Source: Gimesia fumaroli
Lineage (GTDB): Bacteria > Planctomycetota > Planctomycetia > Planctomycetales > Planctomycetaceae
NCBI RefSeq assembly: GCF_007754425.1
Contig: NZ_CP037452.1
Coordinates: 4,997,164 to 5,061,163, forward strand
Length of the DNA: 64,000 nt
Direction: 5' to 3'
Within the stretch, counting starts at the first letter, position 1. Each line of letters starts with the position of its first letter. This document shows positions 58,089 to 64,000 of the stretch, piece by piece. The position numbers and the translations under genes were made by a program. The notes beneath the pieces are model-generated. The model saw nothing but the letters and a program-made list of their open reading frames with translations. It was not told the origin of the DNA and made no database searches.

Positions 58089-59579
58089 TTACCGAATTTT
58101 CACGGGTGGTTTTTGTCCCTTCGGAATCAGCGTAATATATTTTCGCTTCTGCATCCGTTGATCAAAATCTGCTTTCGCTTCGGTGACCAACGCTGGATTC
58201 TCCATCAATTCCACAGTAGACGCTGCTAATGCTTGCGCCGCATATAAAATCCCTTTCTCTCCGATGGATGAACCAATACAGGCAACGTTCTGCCAACTAT
58301 GTCCCGGATTTCCCGCCGCAAAACAGGTCGTCCGTAAACCTCCGGTCGGAATATGCCAGCTGATATCCCCCACATCGGTTGAACCCTTAGATGACGTTTT
58401 TGATTCCAACAATGAATGAATCCGACTGTCGATCGCTACAGGAAAATTTTGACCGAATTCATCAATCAGCGGTTGCTGAATCCGCCTCGCGAAGGCCTTC
58501 TCTTCCGCTGAAAACGCCGGCGGTCCGATCGCCGTCAACTTTTGATGAATCATTTCCGATAATGGTGTATTGGGAATCAATTCGTGATTGTCGGTATCGA
58601 CGTCGATTTTAAGTTTCGTCCGCGTCATCAACGCTGCCCCTTTCGCGATATCCACGACCCAGCGATAATTGCGTTCCAGATCCTCGTGCGTATTCGCACG
58701 CACGTAATACCAGACCGTCGCTTTCGCCGGCACCACGTTCGGCTGACCTCCCCCATCGATAATCACATAATGCATCCGCGCGTCTTCTTTCACATGCTCC
58801 CGCATATAATTCACGCCGGTATTCATCAACTCAACCGCATCCAGGGCACTCACACCACTTTCCGGACTCACTGAAGCATGCGCCGGCAGTCCGGTAAAGG
58901 TAAACTTAACCGAAACCAGCGCCTTGGAACTTCCCAGATGCACGTTCGTATTATTCGCGGGATGCCAGTGCAGGCAGATATCCAGATCCTTGAACTGCCC
59001 GTCGAGCAGCATGTAAACTTTTCCCAACCCCGTCTCTTCCGCCGGCGTTCCATACAGGCGAACTGTCCCTTTGAGTTGATGTTTGTCGATCGCCTCTTTC
59101 ACCGCCAATGCTGCTCCCAGAGCGGCTGTTCCTAAACCACTGTGACCGCAGGCATGTCCCGCGCCCTCGTCTGCTTGAGTTTCACGAAACGGAACCGCTT
59201 TCTGCGATAATCCCGGCAATGCATCATATTCCGCCAGAATCCCAATGACCGGCTGACCACTCCCGTAACTGGCCACAAATGCTGTCGGCATATCCGCTAC
59301 GCCACTCTTCACCGTGAACCCGTCCGACTTCAGTTTCTCGATCAATAACTGTGACGACTTCATTTCCTGGAGTCCCACCTCAGCATAATTCCAGATCGAC
59401 TGATTCACGGCTTTCAGTTCTTCTGCCCGTTGAGTCACATCGTCGACAGCCGTCTTTTGTGATTCACTCAACTTCGCAGCAGATTTTTCCGCAGCTGAAA
59501 CGAGAAGACCCATATTCGAGTGCAGCAAAACCAGTGCACATCCAGCCCACAACAGTTGTTTATTCAGATATAATCGCAT
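58089..59579 (-). CDS. Secreted M20-family amidohydrolase (AbgB/IAA-amino-acid-hydrolase-like)
   Basis: 496 residues from the ATG at 59579 with AGGAAAA upstream. Signal peptide to about residue 30 (SNMGLLVSAAEK). Peptidase M20 catalytic domain with ILAEYDALPGL, GHACGHSGLGTAALG (metal His) and GTPAEETGLGK (catalytic Glu pair), and the inserted dimerisation domain with GLPAHASVSPESGVSALDAV. The C-terminal GSTDVGDISWHIPTGG is typical of the AbgB branch, which cleaves p-aminobenzoyl-glutamate or similar amides. Confidence 0.9.
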   Translation of the reverse strand: MRLYLNKQLLWAGCALVLLHSNMGLLVSAAEKSAAKLSESQKTAVDDVTQRAEELKAVNQSIWNYAEVGLQEMKSSQLLIEKLKSDGFTVKSGVADMPTAFVASYGSGQPVIGILAEYDALPGLSQKAVPFRETQADEGAGHACGHSGLGTAALGAALAVKEAIDKHQLKGTVRLYGTPAEETGLGKVYMLLDGQFKDLDICLHWHPANNTNVHLGSSKALVSVKFTFTGLPAHASVSPESGVSALDAVELMNTGVNYMREHVKEDARMHYVIIDGGGQPNVVPAKATVWYYVRANTHEDLERNYRWVVDIAKGAALMTRTKLKIDVDTDNHELIPNTPLSEMIHQKLTAIGPPAFSAEEKAFARRIQQPLIDEFGQNFPVAIDSRIHSLLESKTSSKGSTDVGDISWHIPTGGLRTTCFAAGNPGHSWQNVACIGSSIGEKGILYAAQALAASTVELMENPALVTEAKADFDQRMQKRKYITLIPKGQKPPVKIR

Positions 59580-60086
59580 GATGTTTTCCTTGTAGATCAA
59601 CGCGGGTCAGTTTTCAATTCATCATTCCAGCCTACCAAAGCCTGCGCAAGATGTCATCTGTTTTCCCTGTTCATTGCCCTTCGATTCCCAGTGAAAGAAC
59701 AGAACTTGACACAAAGATGCCCACCACGAGAATGCGGAGCAAGCGTCGCGCGCGAGTGAGACCACATATTTGCTGACCGTATCAATAGCAAAACATCTCA
59801 GCACTATAAAACCCGCTGGTTTCAGCACGATTTTGCTTGTGAACAACTTGTTCCACTGCACAGGGTGCTCCATTTTCTGCGACAATCTGGACACAATTTG
59901 AACCACACTGTGACAAACTCTAACCAAGGCCTGACCAGGCTGCACCAGAATTTGACCAACATTCCACTTGATCTCACCACGCCCTTCAGCAAAATCATTC
60001 CAAGTCAACATGCTCGAAAACTCAACAAGAAATAAAAACATCATGTATTCCATAAATAAAAACTCAGTGAAATCATCCAGGCCCGT

Positions 60087-60130
60087 GGCACCATCTTTAA
60101 ACTCACCAGGCACCGCTTTTAAACTCGCCG
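60087..60130 (+). repeat. Two-copy degenerate 22-bp tandem repeat
   Basis: Unit one at 60087-60108 and unit two at 60109-60130 share GGCACC, TTTAAACTC and a CC ending, differing at a few positions; a partial third copy (GGTGC) follows. The purpose is unknown and it lies in non-coding sequence. Confidence 0.6.
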
Positions 60131-60157
60131 GGTGCAACCATTACCCGCGTTGGGTGC

Positions 60158-60180
60158 CACTGTTGGCTTGCCCAACAGTG
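60158..60180. repeat. Short hairpin, possible dispersed intergenic repeat
   Basis: Arms CACTGTTGG (60158-60166) and CCAACAGTG (60172-60180) pair perfectly over a CTTGC loop, preceded by GGGTGC. It is a compact, perfect stem of the kind found as dispersed repeats in planctomycete genomes; I recall similar sequences but cannot verify copy number here. No T-run. Confidence 0.5.
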
Positions 60181-60432
60181 CGCGAACAGAGCCAGCAATG
60201 AATCTATAAAACCTATTTTTACAAGCAGAAAATGACTCAGCATTCTATTACCTGTCCAGACAGAATCTGCCTACATAACTACATTTTACCTGACGGCCAC
60301 CGGGAATCAGAGATGAAGATCCAGCAGTATTCCATTCTTTCATGAACAGCCTCAAAGCAGTTCCCTTCCAAATTCTTACCTGAATCAAAATGGCATCCCT
60401 CTAGCAACCTCCGAAGATTTTTCAGAAAACTC

Positions 60433-60477
60433 TTGACATAACTACACCCTGTAGGCATTATAACTACACACTGTAGT
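60433..60477 (+). promoter_or_regulatory. blaI promoter with two BlaI/MecI-type operators
   Basis: TTGACA at 60433-60438 and an AT-rich -10 near 60456-60463. Operator one, ACTACA-CCC-TGTAGG at 60441-60455, lies between -35 and -10; operator two, ACTACA-CAC-TGTAGT at 60463-60477, is a perfect dyad over the start region. Centres are 22 bp apart, two helical turns. The TACA-N3-TGTA core is the BlaI/MecI operator form, so the downstream repressor very likely controls itself. Confidence 0.82.
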
Positions 60478-60502
60478 CACCCTTTCGTTCTGGAGCACAA
60501 AC

Positions 60503-60922
60503 ATGGCCCCCCCTGATTCTACACCGCTTACCAAAGCTCAACGCGAGATTATGGAAATCGTCTGGGAGAATGGTCAGGTGACCGTCAGCGAAGTGCGGGA
60601 TGCATTGGAAGCTAAACGGAAGCTGGCGAGAAACACCGTGCTGACGATGATGGTGCGGCTGGAAGAACGTGGCTGGCTGCAGCATCGACAGCAGGGCCGT
60701 ACGTTCATTTATTCCGCCGCCCGCCCCCGGGCAGCTTCGCTGGGAATGAAGGTCAGTCAGATGGTCGACCGTCTGTTTGCCGGTTCGCCGGAAGACCTGG
60801 TCACCGCCTTGATTGAATACCGCGGCCTCACCAGTGAAGAGACAGAGCGCATTCGCGAAATGATCGAGCAAGCGGAGTCAAAGCAAAAACAAAATCGAAA
60901 ACAGAGAGGGAAACGGTCATGA
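60503..60922 (+). CDS. blaI: BlaI/MecI/CopY-family transcriptional repressor
   Basis: 139 residues. Winged-helix domain with LTKAQREIMEIVWENGQVTVSEVRDAL and ARNTVLTMMVRLEERGWLQHRQQGRTFIYSA, then a dimerisation segment with a basic tail. Binds the two dyads just upstream until inactivated through the M56 partner. Stop overlaps the partner's start by 4 nt. GGAG lies 8 nt before the ATG. Symbol denotes the family; beta-lactam response is not implied. Confidence 0.93.
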   Translation: MAPPDSTPLTKAQREIMEIVWENGQVTVSEVRDALEAKRKLARNTVLTMMVRLEERGWLQHRQQGRTFIYSAARPRAASLGMKVSQMVDRLFAGSPEDLVTALIEYRGLTSEETERIREMIEQAESKQKQNRKQRGKRS

Positions 60923-63900
60923 CTGGTTTGATTGGAAATCCCACAGATCAGGTTCTGGTCTGGAGTCTGAACGTCTTAATTCAGGTTGGCTGCATCGCCG
61001 CTTTCGCATCATTGGCAAGTCTCATGCTGCGACGCGCCCCGGTAAAACGTTACTGCCTGCTCTGTTCTGCATTGATCCTTATCTGTGCGTCTCCCCTGCT
61101 TTCCACTCTGATTCAATCAACCGGAATGAATTTCTTTTCGGTCGCACTGGTACAAAACCCGCCTGCCCCCACAACAGTGAGCACACAACCGGCTGCATCT
61201 TCACCTCATATTTTGAGGCAGAACGCTCCTGAATCCTTCGTCCTGAAAAAAAACACGAACCAGGTTCTGCCCGAAGAGAAACAGGACGCCGAATCTTCCC
61301 TGACAGGCAATTCAGACAAAAGTACGATTCAACAAGCAGCGCCCCAGTCTGTGACATCTGCAGCAATATCCGCAACTGCGGCTTCAAATTCTGCGAAAGT
61401 CCGCCCGACCATCACAGGCTATTTACTGCAAACCATCATACTTCCGGCACTCCTTCTCTGGTCTTTTATCTCACTCTTTCTGCTGATTCAACTCGCCATG
61501 AAATGGTATCGCCTGGCACTGCTGTTAAAGTCGGCCAATGTAAATACTGACAAAAATCTGACACAACTGTTTCAGCGAACATGGCAATCTTTGGAAGTCT
61601 CTCAAAACAGAAACATCCCGGAACTCGTCTTATCAGAACAGATTTCAGGCCCCTTTGCCGCTGGAATCTGGTCACCTAAAGTCGTTCTGCCCGAAGCGTT
61701 ATTACAACAGGTTTATGCAGATCAAATGCGCGAGATTCTGATTCACGAACTGGCCCACATTGCACGCCGTGATCAAATTGTTGTGCTGCTGCAAACATTC
61801 ATCGGCACCCTCTTCTGGGCACACCCGCTGGTCAGGCTGCTCAACCGTCAGCTCGCAGAGGCCCGCGAAGAAGTCTGCGACAATTACGTACTGACCGTAA
61901 CTGATGCCCCCTCTTATAGTCGCACATTGCTGACTATGGCACAAATCTTGAATACGCCCCGCCCCATTCCCGGTACCGTCGGACTGTTTACATCGCGCTG
62001 GAAACTGGAGCAGCGGATCATCGGCCTTTTGGACGAACAACGCTGTTGCGTCACGCGGCTAAATAAACGGACAATCCTATTGATCAGCATTCTGTCGGCG
62101 GGAATTGCCAGTATGGCTGCTTTCGGCACGGTCTCATTGGCAGTCGCTGAGAAAGCCGCCATCCCTCCCCGGAACAAAAAACCTGATCAAACGGCTGCCC
62201 CTGAGAGATCCACAAAGCAAGAGGTCGCTGAAGAGAATGCAAAGACTGATGACGCTGAGAACAGTCATTTCGTCTATACAGGTCGGATTGTCGATTCACA
62301 GGGACATCCCATCGCAGGCGCAACACTCTATGTTGACAATTCACAATATCACTCCAAGCACCGGCAATCAAATATTTCTCTCCCCGTCCATAAGCAGCTG
62401 ACGGAAACCCTGACGAATTCAGATGGAACATTCCGTCTTGAATTTGATGACCTCTGGACACGAGTCATGCGTGCCAGCACAGTACGCCCGGCTCCATTTT
62501 ATTATAGACAACACCCGGGCACTCTCATCATTGCCACGGCTCCCGGATATGCAACAGAATGGATCACTACTACCGACGCCGATCCGGCTGTTCCATTAAA
62601 GATCACTCTAAGCAAAAGTGCCGCCCCGATTCGCGGGCGACTGGTCGATCTGGAGGGCCGCGGACTCGCAGGTATCACCGTGTCGGTAGAGGCAGTCTGC
62701 TCTGCAGAGGAAGGTGCCGTAGATCGCTGGCTGCATGATTTACCCACGTTGAGCCAGCAGGGACTGCTACCCAATGAAAAAAAGAAACCGAAACCAGGCA
62801 GCTACAACGCCTCCATCGGGAAGTATCCCGGCGCATCCATGGTGACCGCCAATACACCCGGATTCCCGACCTCGATTGAGACAGATCAAGCAGGCCGTTT
62901 TCAATTCTTGAACATCGGCATTGATCGGCTACTGATTCTTAAAATCGAAGGTCCTCAAGTGGCGACCGAACGTATTGCGGTTGTCTCCCGTGACATGCAG
63001 TCAGTTCAGGCACGTCCGATCGGCTATGAGGGTCCCGTCAAAGGAACTCACTACGGAGCAACGTTCACACATGTGACAGAGCCAAGTCTCGTCGTCGAAG
63101 GCACTGTGCGCGATCGGGAAACCGGCGCCCCGATTTCAGCAAGGTTGAAGATACGACAATCTGTTCAAGGATCAATGAACGAAGTTGAGATTTCGAATCC
63201 TCATACAGACTTGAAAGGTAGATATCGTATAGAGCAACTTCCCTACTCCGGGACGTTACGCCTCTATGTAATTCCTGATGTCGATCAGCCCTATTTTTCG
63301 ACAGACTATCTTCTACCGAAACCAAGCGGTCTCAAACCAATTTCGTTAAACATCAAGCTGCGTCGTGGCGTGATGTTTCACGGCACAATCACCGATAAGG
63401 AAACAGGCAAACCGATTCCGAATGCCAGCTTTGACTACTTCCCGCTGCTGAGTAACAAAAATGCAACCCATTTCATTCCTTACCAGGATAATACGACCAG
63501 CCTGGAACCGATGCAGAACCGATTTATCTCGGCTGAAGACGGATCATTTTCTCTGATCGGAATGCCAGGTGCCGGAATCATTGGAGCACGCACCTTTAAT
63601 ACCGACCATCTACTGGGAATCGGCCAGGAGAAACTACATCACCTGATCGACGAAAACCGAGATGACCGATACCAGACCCACGATTATTGTTTCACAAATC
63701 TCTATCAGGTTGTAAAACTGATCACGGTGCCCACAGGAGAAAGTGAATTTCAGATTGACTTACAGGCAGATCGCGGAATAGCACTTCAGTTTGAAGTAGT
63801 GGGACCAGATGGGAAACCACTCACAAATTACACGATAAACCACCACCATTATCCCGGCACTGCTGGAGAACCCGCGACGATCTTTGGCTTTCACCCGCAA

Positions 63901-64000
63901 CGAACCCAAACCATTTACTTTCGGCACCTTCAGCAGCAACTGGGGCGTGCCGTCACGATTTATGGAGTTCCGGAAGATCGCAGTATTCGCAAAGTGAAAT
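60919..64000 (+). CDS. BlaR1-like M56 metallopeptidase with carboxypeptidase-regulatory-like repeats, 3' end cut
   Basis: Open from the ATG at 60919 to the window end, at least 1027 codons. N-terminal membrane helices at about 12-34 and 45-66, a ~90-residue linker, a helix near 170-190, then the zinc peptidase motif HELAH at 276-280 with downstream EEVCDNYVL (third ligand) and another helix near 390-410. C-terminal to this are at least four CarboxypepD_reg-like domains (starting near 452, 570, 724 and 818; each resembles GxIxDxxGxPIxxA). The penicillin-binding sensor domain of true BlaR1 is not seen. It probably senses an envelope signal and cleaves or inactivates the BlaI-type repressor. Confidence 0.88.
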   Translation, partial: MTGLIGNPTDQVLVWSLNVLIQVGCIAAFASLASLMLRRAPVKRYCLLCSALILICASPLLSTLIQSTGMNFFSVALVQNPPAPTTVSTQPAASSPHILRQNAPESFVLKKNTNQVLPEEKQDAESSLTGNSDKSTIQQAAPQSVTSAAISATAASNSAKVRPTITGYLLQTIILPALLLWSFISLFLLIQLAMKWYRLALLLKSANVNTDKNLTQLFQRTWQSLEVSQNRNIPELVLSEQISGPFAAGIWSPKVVLPEALLQQVYADQMREILIHELAHIARRDQIVVLLQTFIGTLFWAHPLVRLLNRQLAEAREEVCDNYVLTVTDAPSYSRTLLTMAQILNTPRPIPGTVGLFTSRWKLEQRIIGLLDEQRCCVTRLNKRTILLISILSAGIASMAAFGTVSLAVAEKAAIPPRNKKPDQTAAPERSTKQEVAEENAKTDDAENSHFVYTGRIVDSQGHPIAGATLYVDNSQYHSKHRQSNISLPVHKQLTETLTNSDGTFRLEFDDLWTRVMRASTVRPAPFYYRQHPGTLIIATAPGYATEWITTTDADPAVPLKITLSKSAAPIRGRLVDLEGRGLAGITVSVEAVCSAEEGAVDRWLHDLPTLSQQGLLPNEKKKPKPGSYNASIGKYPGASMVTANTPGFPTSIETDQAGRFQFLNIGIDRLLILKIEGPQVATERIAVVSRDMQSVQARPIGYEGPVKGTHYGATFTHVTEPSLVVEGTVRDRETGAPISARLKIRQSVQGSMNEVEISNPHTDLKGRYRIEQLPYSGTLRLYVIPDVDQPYFSTDYLLPKPSGLKPISLNIKLRRGVMFHGTITDKETGKPIPNASFDYFPLLSNKNATHFIPYQDNTTSLEPMQNRFISAEDGSFSLIGMPGAGIIGARTFNTDHLLGIGQEKLHHLIDENRDDRYQTHDYCFTNLYQVVKLITVPTGESEFQIDLQADRGIALQFEVVGPDGKPLTNYTINHHHYPGTAGEPATIFGFHPQRTQTIYFRHLQQQLGRAVTIYGVPEDRSIRKVK

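Larger units (their letters stand above)
59580..60502. other. Gene-poor stretch with short repeats upstream of blaI
   Basis: About 920 bp. It holds a degenerate 22-bp tandem repeat (60087-60130), a short perfect hairpin (60158-60180), the motif ACTCAGTGAAATCA at 60062-60075 and, at its end, the blaI promoter and operators. A 171-codon minus-strand frame here (59622-60137) has no domain character and is judged spurious. Confidence 0.55.

Noticed and set aside
59622..60137. 171-codon minus-strand frame
   Set aside because: No domain, odd composition, no RBS, and it spans tandem repeats in a non-coding gap.

Overview
The window looks like chromosomal DNA from a planctomycete, plausibly a Gimesia-like member of the Planctomycetaceae. 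This is inferred from gene content: a formylglycine-type sulfatase, a secreted DUF1080 glycosidase-like protein, a secreted prenyltransferase-repeat protein, xylose-isomerase-like sugar-phosphate isomerase, RhamD-like enolase, many secreted or lipoprotein hypotheticals, mixed ATG/GTG/TTG starts and patchy Shine-Dalgarno use. Base composition is near-even GC. I see no tRNA, rRNA, CRISPR array, transposase or integrase.

Layout. 1-7.7 kb: a large membrane protein cut by the left edge, two membrane proteins of unknown role, argB, a small conserved hypothetical, and a LolD/MacB-like ABC exporter pair. 8-10.1 kb: a CbpA-type DnaJ, a small membrane protein, rnpA and yidD. 10.1-23.9 kb: mostly single genes (proline-rich lipoprotein, Usp, 2Fe-2S ferredoxin, prenyltransferase-repeat protein, histone-deacetylase-fold enzyme, HEAT-repeat protein, enolase-superfamily enzyme, LRR lipoprotein, GT2 glycosyltransferase, GAF-GGDEF protein, DUF1080 protein, EF-hand protein). 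23.9-26.2 kb: aroF (DAHP synthase) behind a leader that reads as a textbook aromatic-amino-acid attenuator, followed by a sugar-phosphate isomerase gene. 26.2-27.7 kb: sulfatase.

27.8-57.9 kb is a functional island: alcohol dehydrogenase, hemerythrin, PEP synthase, a complete N-type ATPase operon (atpDCQRBEFAG), a CBS protein, a group 3b [NiFe] hydrogenase with protease and hypABFCDE (one ~11 kb operon led by a cyclic-nucleotide-binding-domain gene), a baeRF-family protein, an orphan NarL-type response regulator, Hsp20, another CBS protein, protein-L-isoaspartate methyltransferase, an archaeal-type S-adenosylmethionine synthetase and a PAC2-family protein. The set suggests energy conservation, redox balancing and protein repair under low oxygen or low energy.

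58-64 kb: a secreted M20 amidohydrolase, a ~900-bp gene-poor stretch with short repeats, and a BlaI/M56 regulatory pair with clear BlaI-type operators; the M56 protein carries repeated carboxypeptidase-regulatory-like domains and runs off the right edge.

The most notable item is at 23895-24215: a promoter, a 44-residue GTG-started leader peptide (13 Phe/Tyr/Trp), an 8-bp antiterminator and an 11-bp terminator with seven T residues, all upstream of aroF. All functional statements rest on reading motifs by eye; no database search was run.
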